From Sinorhizobium meliloti (GTDB lineage: Bacteria; Pseudomonadota; Alphaproteobacteria; Rhizobiales; Rhizobiaceae): DNA of 64,000 nt. The notes beneath the pieces were generated by a model. The model had not been told where the DNA came from. It saw only the letters and a program-made list of their open reading frames with translations, and did not search any database. Made by a program: the position numbers and the translations under genes. Every line of letters starts with the position of its first letter. The first letter of the stretch is position 1. Shown in pieces: positions 1 to 10,256 of this stretch. The stretch covers positions 1,736,001-1,800,000 of the forward strand of contig NZ_CP141213.1 in NCBI RefSeq assembly GCF_035610345.1, given 5' to 3'.

Positions 1-2691
1 GGCGGCTTCGGCGCGGGAAGCGCCAAATCTTATTCGGTGACCGGCGACACCGTGAATACAGCGCAGCGGCTGCAATCGATGGCGTCACCCGGCGAGGTGC
101 TGGTCGGGCCACTGACCCAGCGCCTAGCCCGGCATGCCTTCTGCTTCGAAACGCTCGGTGAGACCACGCTGCGCGGCAAGACAGGAAGCATACCAGTCTA
201 CCGCCTGCAGGGTTTGCGAGAAACCCCGCGTCCGGCGCGTGGGTTGGAGGCGCTGGGCCTCAGCGCCCCGCTGATCGGCCGAGATGCCGAGCTTGAGCGG
301 ATGTTGGCGAGCCTCGATCTGGCATGCCGGGGTTCGGCCCAACTGGTGCGGCTGGTCGGAGAAGCCGGCATCGGCAAGTCGCGGCTGGTCAACGAATTCA
401 TCGCGCGCATTCACGACGAAGAACGCTTTGCCGCTGTCGCTATCAGGAAGGCGGCCTGCTCTCCTCTCGGAGAGCAGTCCTATGGTACACTTGCTGCCGT
501 CGTTCGAAGCGCCGCCGGCATGCCGCAAGGCGGCCCCGTAGCTGAAACCAGGGCAAGGCTTTCTGACCTGCTTGGCGAACTCGGTCTGGACGACGATGAG
601 GCGGTCCGTTTGACGCCGCTTCTGTTCCATGTCGTCGGCCTCGGCGATCCGGAAGGCACCCTGCGGTATGTCGAACCCGAACAACTCCGCAGGCAGATCT
701 TCTTTGCAATCCGCAGCATTTTCGAAAGGCGGCTGGCCCTCGCGCCGCTCCTGATCGTGGTGGAGGATTTGCATTGGGCAGACGCTGTGTCGCTGGAGGC
801 GCTGCAGTACCTGATGGACCGGCTGGAACGGCGGCGGCTGATTCTGGTGTTCACCCATCGCCCGACATTCGACGTGGAACAACTCGATTCGAGGCGGATC
901 AGCCACACGACGCTTCGTCTAGGTCCGCTTAACGACGGTAATGTGCGCAACATGCTCGCCTCTCTTTTCGGCGAAGGCTGGGACCAGGCGTTGAACACTC
1001 TGGGCAGCCGGATTCTCGACCGTGCCGGCGGAAACCCCCTATTTGTCGAAGAGATCGTGCGCGGCTTCATCGAGGGCGGGGTTCTGGTGCGAGACGGGCT
1101 TCATTGGCGGGCTGCGGCGAGTGAAACGGCGGCTGAAATTCCGGCGAGTATTCAAGCTATGCTGCTCGCCCGAATGGACAGGCTGCCGCCCGACGCGCGA
1201 AGGCTAGCCCAAGAAGCGGCGGTCCTCGGTCCGCGCTTCGACGCAACGCTGCTTGCCGCCGTTTCGACCCACCCGAAGCAGATCGAGGCGGGGCTCGATC
1301 TGCTCTGCGATGCAGAGATCATCGAGGAGGTGGCCGACAACGGTTCAATCGCGTCGCAATCCTATCGTTTCACCCAAGCCCTGCTCCAAGACGTCATCTA
1401 CCAAAACCTCCTTCTGCAGCGGCGCACCGAAATGCATGGGCAGGTCGGGGCGGCCTTGGAACAATCATGCGGGCAAGAGCCAGAGCGCCTCGAAGATCTG
1501 CTGCTCCTCGGCCATCATTTCAGCCTGAGCGCGAACAGGCCAAAGGGTGCGCACTATTTACGTTCGGCCGGCGACCGGGCACGCTCGATTTACGCAAATG
1601 AAGACGCGATCCGGCACTACCAACAGGCGCTTACGGCGCTTGCCAATGATCCCGAGTCCGTGGAGCTTAGGCTCTCTCTGCGCGAGCGGATCGCCGACCT
1701 TTGCGGTTCGACGGGTCGGCGCGAGGCAGCCCACGAACACTACGGGACGGTGCTTGAGGCTCGCCGGGACACAGGCGACCGCGTCGGGGCGGCGCGGATA
1801 CTGCGCAAACTCGGCCGATTGTTTTGGCAAGCCGGCAAAAGAAGCCAAGCTGAGGCGCATTATGCCGAAGCGGCTATGTCGCTCGAAGGAACGGACGCGC
1901 GAATCGAGCAGGCGCTTCTGCTCCAGGAGCGTGGTCGCCTGGCGTTTCGGAGCGGGGAGCATACCGCCGCCGTCAAGTGGGCGGATGAAGCGCTCGAACG
2001 CGCCGTGTCGCTGCCGATGGATGCCGACGAGGGGACTAGGTTGGAGGCGGCGCACGCAACCGCTGAAGCGCTCAACACAAAAGGGGTCGCGCTGGCGCGG
2101 CTCGAACGAAGCCGCGAGGCGGTGTTAGAGGTGGAACGGAGCGTCGAGATTGCCGAGGCGGCCGGCCTGCTTAGCGCCGCCTGCCGTGGCTACACGAATC
2201 TTGGCGTGCTCTACACTGTGATCGATCCGGCGCGGGCAATAGAGGTGTGTCGACAAGGCCTCGAAGTGGCGCGCCGGATCGGCGATCTCGGCTTCCAATC
2301 ACGTCTTCTCGCCAATCTCGCTGTCGCCAGTTGCACCTTCACCGACCGCTGCGGTGACGAGGGCATTCCTGCCGCCGAGAAGGCGATAGAGCTAGACCGC
2401 GCACTCGACCAACGCGAGCATCTGCCTGTCCCGCTCATTGTTCTTGGACAGATCCATCAGTGCCATGCGAAGCCGGAGCTCGCGGCACGCTGTTACAATG
2501 AGGCACTGGAGGTGGCGCGAGAAACAGGCGAGCCGCAAATGCTTTTTCCGTGTTATGACGGCCTTGCTACACTGAGTCTCGACGTCGGCGATATGGCCGA
2601 GGCCGAGCGGTATTTTTCCCTGGCGCAGAATGTATGCAACCAGCACGGGCTTGATCCCGAAGGGCTGGTCGTCCTGCCGTTCCTCGATTAG
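1..2691 (+). CDS. Class III adenylate/guanylate cyclase-type protein with AAA ATPase and TPR domains (5' truncated by window)
   Basis: The reading frame is open from the first base, so the gene starts upstream of the window. The first ~20 codons contain GDTVNTAQRL, typical of the C-terminal half of a class III cyclase homology domain. A signalling-type P-loop ATPase follows: Walker A GEAGIGKS near nt 358-381 and Walker B IVVEDLHWAD near nt 755-785. The rest, from about nt 1500, is helical and TPR-like, with repeated A-x-x-x-Y/A patterns (for example AAHEHYGTVLEARR). This cyclase + AAA + TPR order is common in rhizobia, where such proteins are orphan nucleotide-cyclase regulators, and many have degenerate catalytic sites. 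The metal-binding residues lie outside the window, so activity cannot be judged. The gene stands alone and is followed by about 480 bp without a gene. Confidence 0.9.
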   Translation, partial: GGFGAGSAKSYSVTGDTVNTAQRLQSMASPGEVLVGPLTQRLARHAFCFETLGETTLRGKTGSIPVYRLQGLRETPRPARGLEALGLSAPLIGRDAELERMLASLDLACRGSAQLVRLVGEAGIGKSRLVNEFIARIHDEERFAAVAIRKAACSPLGEQSYGTLAAVVRSAAGMPQGGPVAETRARLSDLLGELGLDDDEAVRLTPLLFHVVGLGDPEGTLRYVEPEQLRRQIFFAIRSIFERRLALAPLLIVVEDLHWADAVSLEALQYLMDRLERRRLILVFTHRPTFDVEQLDSRRISHTTLRLGPLNDGNVRNMLASLFGEGWDQALNTLGSRILDRAGGNPLFVEEIVRGFIEGGVLVRDGLHWRAAASETAAEIPASIQAMLLARMDRLPPDARRLAQEAAVLGPRFDATLLAAVSTHPKQIEAGLDLLCDAEIIEEVADNGSIASQSYRFTQALLQDVIYQNLLLQRRTEMHGQVGAALEQSCGQEPERLEDLLLLGHHFSLSANRPKGAHYLRSAGDRARSIYANEDAIRHYQQALTALANDPESVELRLSLRERIADLCGSTGRREAAHEHYGTVLEARRDTGDRVGAARILRKLGRLFWQAGKRSQAEAHYAEAAMSLEGTDARIEQALLLQERGRLAFRSGEHTAAVKWADEALERAVSLPMDADEGTRLEAAHATAEALNTKGVALARLERSREAVLEVERSVEIAEAAGLLSAACRGYTNLGVLYTVIDPARAIEVCRQGLEVARRIGDLGFQSRLLANLAVASCTFTDRCGDEGIPAAEKAIELDRALDQREHLPVPLIVLGQIHQCHAKPELAARCYNEALEVARETGEPQMLFPCYDGLATLSLDVGDMAEAERYFSLAQNVCNQHGLDPEGLVVLPFLD

Positions 2692-3171
2692 CCGGGTGGA
2701 GGAACCGGATCTGTCCGAGCGTCATCCCGAAGGCCGCTGCAGCGGGTCGACCGTGCGCCAAATGCTCGATTAGCAGTGACGGGAAGATCGCCATCACGAT
2801 TAAAGTTGGCAAAAGCCGCTCTTGGTCGGCATGTTCCGCGGGCTGCATTGGCTATTGTTAAGACGTCACATCGATGTACAGGCACAAAGTGTAGGGTCTT
2901 GAGCCGAAAGGGGCCGAATCGCTGGCCGTCCCAAACACTCCGACCAGGCGCGCGCCCTGTATTTCCACCATTGGCGGATGCAAGACCTTCTCTCAGCGTC
3001 ATAGAGCGCTGATGTCAACCGCCGCGCAGGTCCTCTGTCCCAGTGTATTCGGCCTAGCGGACAATCGAGGGCAGATTGGTCGACAGTGGCATTAAGCCGG
3101 CGAGGAGCGGGTGCGTTTACCGGCTTGCTTTCCAGTTCGGGGCGGTATTGGACGCGATGAGACATGGATGG
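2692..3171. other. Intergenic region, no supported gene
   Basis: About 480 bp between the cyclase/TPR gene and the convergent peroxiredoxin gene. Short open frames occur on both strands, but none has a recognisable domain or ribosome binding site, and they overlap one another. I see no terminator-like hairpin followed by T residues. Confidence 0.6.
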
Positions 3172-3828
3172 TTATGCGGCCAGCGCGCTCGCTGCGGCCA
3201 TGATTTCGTAAGTAGAAGGAAACTTGCCCAGACCGGCTAGTCCATCGCCGGCACACTCAATATTAGCCCAGCGGACGAAACCGTCCCTATCGATTAAAAA
3301 TTGGCCCTTAAGCTGAGGCCACTGTCGCTGCATATCGACTTGGTCCGTTTCGTTCTCCTTGTAGCCGTCTAGCTTTCCAACGGAGTCGGCCGCTTTCGTG
3401 ATCGGCAGTGGTTCTGCTAACAACCCGTCCGGGTTGATCAGGGTCGTTTCCAGCGCCCTCAGGAATTCTGGCGTCGGGTTGGGTCTTGGGACGCCGTATG
3501 CTTGGTGCGTCGAGAGTTCGGGATCAGCCGCCAGACGAAGGCGTGTGGGCCGATAGCGGAAATAAAGCTGGGCGTTGTCCGGCGGTGTTGCCACAACTCC
3601 CAGCGTTTCAACTCCGGCAGACTTAAGCGCAGGCTCGGATGCTGAGATCTGGGCAATCGCGCGGCGGCAGAAAGGGCACCAGAGACCTACGAACAACGCG
3701 AGAAACAATGGGGTCCTTCCCCTATAGTCGGACAAGGAAACAGTCCCGCTGCCGTCCACTGCGGGTAAAGCAAAATACGGAGCGGGTTCCCCTGGCGATA
3801 CAGGTTGGGAATTCTGAGTGATGTTCAT
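3172..3828 (-). CDS. AhpC/TSA-family peroxiredoxin (redoxin domain protein)
   Basis: 218 residues. The thioredoxin-like fold is shown by an N-terminal PGEPAPYFALPAVDG segment followed by LWCPFCRRA, which places the redox cysteines at C51 and C54 in a CxxC arrangement. The protein is therefore likely a thiol-dependent peroxide reductase or thiol oxidoreductase in the cytoplasm. The start at 3828 (MNITQNSQ) is chosen because a strong AGGAGGAG Shine-Dalgarno sequence lies just upstream; the frame continues 37 codons further upstream, but that part is low-complexity and unlike the family. The gene is monocistronic. Its N-terminus and the position of its cysteines resemble unnamed rhizobial redoxins more than classic AhpC, so the exact substrate is unknown. 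Confidence 0.85.
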   Translation of the reverse strand: MNITQNSQPVSPGEPAPYFALPAVDGSGTVSLSDYRGRTPLFLALFVGLWCPFCRRAIAQISASEPALKSAGVETLGVVATPPDNAQLYFRYRPTRLRLAADPELSTHQAYGVPRPNPTPEFLRALETTLINPDGLLAEPLPITKAADSVGKLDGYKENETDQVDMQRQWPQLKGQFLIDRDGFVRWANIECAGDGLAGLGKFPSTYEIMAAASALAA

Positions 3829-4412
3829 GAGAACGACTCCTCCTAAACAGCAAGCACCATCATGAAGCAACGCGGACCGGCGAAAGATGGGTCGGCCTGA
3901 CGCATTTCCGCGGCTAGGAGCGCCTCTCCCCCCGTACAATGGGAACGATGCTGGCTGAGTTTACATGCTTACCTGTCACTGAGACAATGATCCCAGGGTT
4001 GCTGCTCGACGTGAGCGCCGTCCTCGGCTCCCTCGTACGATAGGAGTCTTATGATAGTAAATCTCTGTGTCCTGAGCCGCGCCCGCGTAGTGATGCATGC
4101 ACGCGCCACCGCCACAAGCAGATGATTGCGACGCGGTTATAGCCTATGCGACGCGCCCGCCAAAACCTTGATCATTTAGGTGCCCTGAGCAACTTTCGTC
4201 CAGACGCAAAACTCGAAGCGCAATGTCGTTTGCAATTGAATCAAGCGTCCCTTCGAGGCGGAGCGCTTGAAGGCCCTCGAAGAGGAAAACGCCAACCAAC
4301 TCCGGAGAAGGGATCTTGCTTTAGGCGGCAGTGACCGGCCACGGGTAATTCCTCCACGTTGAATTAGTGTCAGCGGGCAGAGAGCAGAGTTCCGGTCGAT
4401 ACATCGCCTTTA
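3829..4412. other. Intergenic region with a possible IS3 OrfA scrap
   Basis: No gene is supported here. On the + strand at about 4252-4300 the reading ERLKALEEENA resembles the leucine-zipper region of IS3-family OrfA proteins, so this may be a small transposase relic. The remainder holds the upstream region of the peroxiredoxin gene (its strong ribosome binding site is at about 3834-3843) and otherwise nothing recognisable. Confidence 0.35.
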
Positions 4413-5520
4413 TCAACCAAAGACAGCGACTGCTGATTTGACGATGATCCCACCATCCGGACTTCTCCGCATTTGGCGGCCGGTAGCGGCGCGAAAGACT
4501 TGCAGCAATTGCAGCGCCGGCGGCACCCTTGACCACAGGGTTTTCATGCGTTCCCTGCCAATTCGGCTTTTCCGCACTGCCTGGCCCGAAACAATGCGCT
4601 GTGACCAGCGGAAGCCAATCTCGTGGAAATACAGGTCGGCATGTTGGGGGCTGAGATGATGAAAGACACCGGCAATTGTGCGGCGGACCCGGGAATTGAA
4701 ACCTTCGACCCAATTGACATGAACGGCGTCCCGAACGTATTCGCGGCTCGAATGCTTCACGGTGTCATGCCTGGCATAGTTCTCGCCAAGGGCTATGAGC
4801 GGTGTCGCCTCATCACTCATCACGCAGGCATGAGGTTCGATCTGCGTTTCGGCGGCGCGCGCCGCTGCACGTAGCGAAAGACCAGTCACCACCACAACAC
4901 GCGCCTCACCGGCCGGAGTGCCGAGTGTGACGTCACTGGTCGCTGCACCATCACCATGACCGGTGTCTTCTGCGTATTTGGCTGACCTTTTCGGCCCCGT
5001 CCAGGCGGTGGATCGTCCGGATTTATTCTTGGTCGCCCACCGAGATGAAAATGGTCGATCTCCACCGTGCCATCGAGCATGTGCTCGCGCGCCGCCATTA
5101 GACGCAGAGCGCGTCCCATCCGCCAGGCCGTGGGTTGGCTCACTCCCAGAGCCTCGGCGAGGCGCACCGACGACAAACCTTCATCCGACTGCAACATCAG
5201 CCACATGCCCTTCAGCCAAAGACTCAAAGGTAGTTTGGTGGAATGCAGAGGCGTGTAGGTCGTCACCGCGAACTGGAACCGGCAATCGCCGCTGGAACAC
5301 TGATAGAGACCCGAACGCGCACGCCGCTTGCCAGTGTCTGTCGCGCGCGGCTATAGCAATCGAGCGTTTGTAACCACAGGCAGGGTAAACTCTCCCAGCC
5401 GGGCAGCCATGCTTTCCAGCAATCGCCGGCACTGCTCCTCATCGCGAAAGGCCACAATCATATCTTTCTGTGGGCCGAATGTTGGCAAGCGATGCAAGCA
5501 TCGTTTCCGACATTCTCATC
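4413..5520 (-). mobile_element. Degenerate IS1595-family (ISXO2-like) transposase
   Basis: A transposase broken by several frameshifts. Reading leftwards: an N-terminal part near 5520-5270 that keeps DEEQCRRLLESMAARLGE-like and Y-Q-C-x-x-C zinc-ribbon traces in shifting frames; a central segment 5266-4930 with LSLWLKGMWLM, the helix-turn-helix-like SVRLAEALGVSQPTAWRMG and the catalytic-core stretch GTVEIDHFHLGGR; then, after another shift, 4895-4560 with MSDEATPLIALG, VNWVEGFNSRVRR and GVFHHLSPQHADLYFHE, the conserved C-terminal ISXO2 blocks. These are hallmark IS1595 motifs. The element cannot encode a complete protein. Terminal inverted repeats were not identified. Confidence 0.8.
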
Positions 5521-5832
5521 TCCTTCGGATCATAACCTGAAGAATCGCATGGTAGCCGTTTGCTATCAAGGGTTCTGCTTGTCTTTCGTTGATAAAGGCC
5601 TGATCACATAATGCGATTTATTGAGCTCAGAACGCGAACATCTTCCCGACAAACCGTACGGGGCACCTTTCGAGGGCAGCACGCGAGCCCGCTCGCGCGG
5701 GATCGCTAAGTTATGCTAGAGGCGCGCGTTCCTGTCTCGCGCTTCGGCTCACCATCCAAGTGCGAAGCTTGGCGCACACTCCGTGTCGAGATTTGCCCCG
5801 TTGCATTGGTCAGCGCGAAACCTGCGCCACGG
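5521..5832. other. Intergenic region, no supported gene
   Basis: About 310 bp between the IS1595 relic and the end of the succinate-semialdehyde dehydrogenase gene. It contains the GC-rich dyad GCGAGCCCGCTCGCGCGGGA near 5688-5707, which could form secondary structure downstream of the leftward catabolic operon. No T-run of the kind expected for an intrinsic terminator follows it on the minus strand. Confidence 0.4.
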
Positions 5833-7305
5833 TCAGATGCTTAGGCAGAGGTATTTGATCTCCACATAGTCTTCAATGCCATACTTGGAGCCTTCGCGGC
5901 CCTGGCCGGACTGCTTGATGCCGCCGAAGGGGGCCGCCTCTGTGGAGATCAGGCCGGTGTTGACGCCGACCATGCCGTATTCCAGCGCTTCCGCTACGCG
6001 GAAGATCTTGCTCATATCCTTCGAGTAGAAGTAGGACGCCAGACCAAACTCGGTATTGTTGGCCGTTTCAATGACCTCCTCCTCCGTCTCGAATTTGAAG
6101 AGCGGCGCAACAGGTCCAAAGGTTTCCTCGCGAGCGATCTTCATGTCGATAGTGACACCCGTCAGCACGGTTGGCTCGAAAAACAGGCCGCCTCGGGCAT
6201 TGCCGCCGAGAACCACTTCCGCGCCCTTTGCCACAGCGTCACCGATATGTTCCTCGACCTTGGCGAGTGCCTTTTCGGAGATCAGCGGGCCGGCGTCGAT
6301 ACCCGGTTCGAATCCGTCGCCAATCTTCATCTCCCGAACCTTGGCGGCAAGCTTCGCGGCAAAGCCGTCATAGACGCCGGCCTGCACGAAGAGCCTGTTG
6401 GCGCAGACGCAGGTCTGACCGTTGTTGCGGTACTTGGAGATCATGGCCCCTTCGACCGCCGCGTCGAGATCCGCATCGTCAAAGACGATGAAGGGCGCGT
6501 TGCCCCCGAGTTCGAGGCCAAGCTTCATGATCTGATCAGCGCCCTGGCGCATCAGGATCTTGCCGACATCGGTCGATCCGGTGAAGGTAAGCTTGCGCAC
6601 CTTGTCGTTCGCACACATCTCCTTGCCAATACTGGCGGAGTCGGTCGAGAGGACGACGTTGAAGAGCCCCGCCGGCAGGCCGGCGCGCTCCGCCAAAACC
6701 GCGATCGCAAGCGCCGAAAGCGGCGTTTCCGCCGCAGGCTTCGCGACCATTGCGCAGCCGGCGGCAACCGCCGGCGACATCTTGCGGGCGAGCATCGCGT
6801 TCGGAAAATTCCACGGAGTGATCGCGGCCACGACCCCGACCGGTTGCTTGATCACGATGATGCGCTTGTCTGGCCGGTGTCCGGGAATGGTGTCGCCATA
6901 GACGCGCTTTGCTTCCTCGCCGAACCATTCGACGTAGGACGCCCCGTAAAGGATTTCGCCCCTCGCCTCCGCGAGCGGCTTGCCCATTTCCATGGTCAGG
7001 ATGGTAGCAAGGTCGTCGGCATTGGCAACCATCAGGTCGTAGAGGTTGCGCAGCACCGCGGCGCGTTCCTTGCCGGTCTTTTTCGCCCATGCCTTTTGCG
7101 CTGCGTGCGCCGCATCGATGGCATGCGCGGTTTCGGCCCGGCCCATGTCGGGCAATGTGGCGATAGCCTCGCCCGTCGCTGGATTGGTGACGTCGAATGT
7201 CTTGCCGCTGTCGCTTCTCGCGAGCCACTCGGCGCCGACCAGCCCCTTGTCAACTGCAAGGCTGGTATCCTTCAGTTTGACGAGCAGGGTTTCCGAAATC
7301 GTCAT
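5833..7305 (-). CDS. gabD: NAD(P)+-dependent succinate-semialdehyde dehydrogenase
   Basis: 490 residues, the usual length for GabD. It oxidises succinate semialdehyde to succinate, feeding the TCA cycle. Catalytic features are visible: oxyanion Asn in TPWNFPNA (N167), general base Glu in LELGGNAPF (E265) and the nucleophile in NNGQTCVCANR (C299), where the CVC pair is typical of GabD. It is the last gene of a long leftward operon and lies about 80 bp after the ABC ATPase gene. This position suggests that the operon's substrate is broken down to succinate semialdehyde or a close C4 aldehyde. The family is certain; the precise aldehyde and cofactor preference are inferred. Confidence 0.93.
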   Translation of the reverse strand: MTISETLLVKLKDTSLAVDKGLVGAEWLARSDSGKTFDVTNPATGEAIATLPDMGRAETAHAIDAAHAAQKAWAKKTGKERAAVLRNLYDLMVANADDLATILTMEMGKPLAEARGEILYGASYVEWFGEEAKRVYGDTIPGHRPDKRIIVIKQPVGVVAAITPWNFPNAMLARKMSPAVAAGCAMVAKPAAETPLSALAIAVLAERAGLPAGLFNVVLSTDSASIGKEMCANDKVRKLTFTGSTDVGKILMRQGADQIMKLGLELGGNAPFIVFDDADLDAAVEGAMISKYRNNGQTCVCANRLFVQAGVYDGFAAKLAAKVREMKIGDGFEPGIDAGPLISEKALAKVEEHIGDAVAKGAEVVLGGNARGGLFFEPTVLTGVTIDMKIAREETFGPVAPLFKFETEEEVIETANNTEFGLASYFYSKDMSKIFRVAEALEYGMVGVNTGLISTEAAPFGGIKQSGQGREGSKYGIEDYVEIKYLCLSI

Positions 7306-7387
7306 TCACAGGCCTCCTCGCGCGAACGTGCGCGTCTTGCTCCCGAAGAGCCAGATTTCTGTCGTCCCGATGCCGCGTCGGCTACCT

Positions 7388-8467
7388 TCATTGACCGAAG
7401 ACGTGCGCCGATCCGGCATCGAACCTCAACCAAACGGCATCGCCGCGAGCGAGCCCCGAGATCGCCTCGTGACCGAACGGAAGGCGGACAGACAGGTCGT
7501 TGCCCTTGTTGGTCTTTGTTGCGACGTGCACGTTGTTGCCGAGGAAGGTGATATCGCTAACCGTGGCGGGCAACCCGGTGTCCGATCGCGTTTTAGACAG
7601 GAGCAGGCGTTCCGGTCTCAGCATGAGGGAGGCTTTGCCTCCGGAGGAGGCAGTCCCATGCAGGGGAACGTTGGCCACTCTCATTGTGTCACAGATTGCG
7701 ACCTCTGCCCGGCCGTTCGCCGTGGAGACCACATTGCAGGGCAGGAAATCGCTGTCTCCGATGAACTCGGCGACGAACCGCGTAGAGGGATTGCCGTAGA
7801 GCTCCGGCCCGGTACCGATCTGGTCGATCACGCCCTTCGAAAAAACGGCGATCCGATCGGAAAGGCGAAGCGCTTCCTCCTGGTCGTGCGTAACGTAGAG
7901 GATCGTCACCTCCGTCTGCTGATGAATCCGGCGGATCTCGTGCTGGATCTCCTCGCGCAGTTTCTTGTCGAGTGCCGAGAGCGGCTCGTCCATCAGCAGC
8001 ACAGGCGGATCATAGGCAAGAGCGCGCGCCAATGCGACGCGCTGCTGCTGGCCGCCTGACATTTGCGCCGGCTTGCGATCCTCGAAGCCTTCGAGCCGCA
8101 CGAGCTTCAGCATCTCGCGCACCTTGGCGTCGATCTCCGCCTTCGGCAGGCGGCGGACCTTCAGCGGAAAGGCGATGTTCTCGCCGACGGAAAGATGAGG
8201 GAACAACGTATAGCGCTGGAATACCATACCGATGTTGCGCTTGTGCGATGGCGTCATGAGCAGCGTTTCGCCGTTGAGCAGGATGTCGCCGCACGTCGGG
8301 TTCTCAAAGCCGGCGAGAATATAGAGCGTGGTGCTCTTGCCCGATCCCGACGGGCCGAGAAATGTCAGGAACTCGCCCTGCGCGACATCGAGATTGACGT
8401 CTTGCACGGCGGTCACCGGCCCGTACTCTTTGCGAATACCCCGGATTTGCAGGAAAGGTTTGCTCAT
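7388..8467 (-). CDS. ABC transporter ATP-binding protein (PotA-like, polyamine/opine-type importer)
   Basis: 359 residues. Walker [10 protein letters not shown] at residues 38-46, signature [15 protein letters not shown], Walker [13 protein letters not shown], switch His in [10 protein letters not shown], and a C-terminal TOBE-like segment. It powers import through the two permeases encoded upstream. The start at 8467 (MSKPFLQI) overlaps the permease stop codon as ATGA, which implies translational coupling; the frame is open further upstream but only as the out-of-frame shadow of the permease gene. Family members carry spermidine, putrescine, opines, thiamine or phosphonates; the substrate here is unknown and is probably the compound degraded by the surrounding enzymes. 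Confidence 0.92.
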   Translation of the reverse strand: MSKPFLQIRGIRKEYGPVTAVQDVNLDVAQGEFLTFLGPSGSGKSTTLYILAGFENPTCGDILLNGETLLMTPSHKRNIGMVFQRYTLFPHLSVGENIAFPLKVRRLPKAEIDAKVREMLKLVRLEGFEDRKPAQMSGGQQQRVALARALAYDPPVLLMDEPLSALDKKLREEIQHEIRRIHQQTEVTILYVTHDQEEALRLSDRIAVFSKGVIDQIGTGPELYGNPSTRFVAEFIGDSDFLPCNVVSTANGRAEVAICDTMRVANVPLHGTASSGGKASLMLRPERLLLSKTRSDTGLPATVSDITFLGNNVHVATKTNKGNDLSVRLPFGHEAISGLARGDAVWLRFDAGSAHVFGQ

Positions 8468-9264
8468 GATTTCAGTCCTTTGCGAACGAGAGCGACGAGC
8501 ACCATCAAAAGCACGGTCAAGAGAATGAGAAGTGTGGAAGCCGCGGCAACGACCGGTGTCAGATCCTGCCGCAGCGTCGCCCAAATTTTCACGGGGAGCG
8601 TCTGGAGCGTCGGGCTCGACATGAAGATTGCAACGACCACTTCGTCCCAGGAGGTGAGGAAGGAGAAGATCGCTGCAGAGAAGATGCCGTGGCTGATGGC
8701 CGGCAGCGTCACGCGAAGCTTGGCTTCGAGCGGAGACGCGCCGCACAACACGGCGGCATCCTCGATCGATTTGTCGAAGCCTTCGAGCGCATTGGTGATC
8801 GACAGGATCGAGAAGGGAAGCGCCAGCACCAGATGGGAGATGACGAAGCCCGTTAGGGTCCCGTTGAGTCCGATCTGCAGGAAAAATGCGTAGAGCGCGA
8901 CCGCAAGTACCACGACCGGCAAGATCATCGGCGTCAGGAACAGCGCCTTCAACGCTTCTCGGAGCGGGAAACGCCCTCGGGTTAGGCCGAACGAGGTCAC
9001 GAGCCCTAGCAGCACCGAGAGGACAGTAACAATGATCGCGATCTGGAAGCTCGTCCAGGCGGACTCGAGCCAACGCGGATCGGCGAGAAGCTCCTGATAC
9101 CATTTGAACGTCCAGCCGGGTGGCGGAAAGATCAGCCATTGCGACGATCCGAAGGACAGCGCCGCGATGAACAGGATCGGCAGAAGCAGAAATGCCGTCG
9201 TCAGCAGCGTGATGCCGAGGAGAACGAGCTTCCACCAGCCGAGGCGATCGAAGTTCAAAAGCAT
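8464..9264 (-). CDS. ABC transporter permease (PotC-like)
   Basis: 266 residues with about six membrane segments, beginning near LVLLGITLLTTAFLLLPILFI. The cytoplasmic EAA loop that docks on the ATPase is visible as EDAAVLCGASPLEAKLRVTLPAI. The start is set at MLLNFDRLGWWK (9264), immediately after the stop of the preceding permease gene; the open frame upstream of this ATG is not permease-like. The stop overlaps the ATPase start (ATGA). It forms the inner-membrane channel with the other permease of this importer. Confidence 0.92.
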   Translation of the reverse strand: MLLNFDRLGWWKLVLLGITLLTTAFLLLPILFIAALSFGSSQWLIFPPPGWTFKWYQELLADPRWLESAWTSFQIAIIVTVLSVLLGLVTSFGLTRGRFPLREALKALFLTPMILPVVVLAVALYAFFLQIGLNGTLTGFVISHLVLALPFSILSITNALEGFDKSIEDAAVLCGASPLEAKLRVTLPAISHGIFSAAIFSFLTSWDEVVVAIFMSSPTLQTLPVKIWATLRQDLTPVVAAASTLLILLTVLLMVLVALVRKGLKS

Positions 9265-9265
9265 C

Positions 9266-10141
9266 TCAGCGCCCTCCCATCCGATTGGTGCCGAAGAAGC
9301 GGAGCTGGACGGCGTAAAGCGCCAGTGTGACCACCAGCAGCACAAGGGCTGCGGCACCACCCATGCCCCAATTGACGAGAGACTGGACGAACTGCGCAAT
9401 GAGTTCGGCGAGCATCATGTTCGCGGTACCGCCGAGCAGCGCCGGCGTGACGAAGTAGCCGAGCGACATGACGAAGACCATGAGCGCGCCCGCCGCCATG
9501 CCCGGCATCGCCAGCGGCAAGAGCACGCGGACGAGCGATTGCCAGCGGTTGGCGCCACAAAGTGCGGCCGCCTGCAGGATGGCCGGGTCGATCTTCCGAA
9601 TGACGCCATAGAGCGGCAGGATGATGAAGGGCAGCATGATGTAGGTCATGCCGATCGTCACACCGGTCAGATTGTTGACGAGTGGCAGCGGCTTGTCGAT
9701 GAGCCCCATCCCGATCAGCAGCTTGTTGATGACACCGGTGCGCTGCAGCAGCACCATCCAGGCATAGGTGCGTGCCAGCAGATTGGTCCACATGGACAGG
9801 AGCAGAATGGCGAAGACGACCGAAGCGACGCGGCTGGGCATGATGGCGAGCGCCCAAGCGACCGGAAAACCGATCAGCAATGAGACAAACGTCACCAGGC
9901 CGGATACGATGAAGGTGTTTACAAATATGCGCAAATAGGTCGAAGAGCCCAGCAGTTCGGCGTAGTTGCCGAGGCCCGGCATTGGTTCCGTGACGCTGCG
10001 CATCAGCAGGATGGCAACCGGCAGCACGAAGAACAGGATCAGCAGGCCGAGCGCCGGCAAAGTCAGATCAAAGTCGCTCGGCCGCCGGGCGCGTACGGGC
10101 GCAAACGGTCTCCCGCTCTCGGTTTCGGTCTGCGTAACCAT
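9266..10141 (-). CDS. ABC transporter permease (PotB-like)
   Basis: 291 residues from the ATG at 10141 (MVTQTETE). An in-frame ATG 18 bp upstream would add MGGKTT, but the GGGAGGA Shine-Dalgarno sequence lies between the two, favouring the downstream start. About six membrane helices; the EAA loop is QAAALCGANRWQSLVRVLLPLA. The N-terminal cytoplasmic stretch (about 30 residues, RARRPSDFDLT) is followed by LGLLILFFVLPVAILL as the first helix. It sits between the binding-protein gene and the second permease gene and belongs to the same polyamine-type import system. Confidence 0.92.
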   Translation of the reverse strand: MVTQTETESGRPFAPVRARRPSDFDLTLPALGLLILFFVLPVAILLMRSVTEPMPGLGNYAELLGSSTYLRIFVNTFIVSGLVTFVSLLIGFPVAWALAIMPSRVASVVFAILLLSMWTNLLARTYAWMVLLQRTGVINKLLIGMGLIDKPLPLVNNLTGVTIGMTYIMLPFIILPLYGVIRKIDPAILQAAALCGANRWQSLVRVLLPLAMPGMAAGALMVFVMSLGYFVTPALLGGTANMMLAELIAQFVQSLVNWGMGGAAALVLLVVTLALYAVQLRFFGTNRMGGR

Positions 10142-10161
10142 CGTCGTCTTTCCTCCCATTA

Positions 10162-10201
10162 AGAGGGCAATGCGCCGTCACGGGACAGCACGCAGCCCTC
10201 T
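10162..10201 (-). other. Inverted repeat between binding-protein and permease genes
   Basis: AGAGGGC (10162-10168) pairs with GCCCTCT (10195-10201) around a 26-nt loop region. In ABC import operons such hairpins often protect the 3' end of the abundant binding-protein mRNA and reduce read-through into the permease genes. That role is inferred from position only. Confidence 0.35.
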
Positions 10202-10256
10202 GACCGCCGGAGCACCGGAAGAACGCCACAGCCGTCCTCCCAGTGGTTCCCGGTGG

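Noticed and set aside
3172..3939. Longer start for the peroxiredoxin gene
   Set aside because: The extra 37 codons are unlike the family and a strong Shine-Dalgarno sequence sits before the internal ATG at 3828.
6247..7551. Long + strand open frame opposite the gabD gene
   Set aside because: It is antisense to a clear GabD coding sequence, has no family resemblance and is a typical consequence of high GC content.
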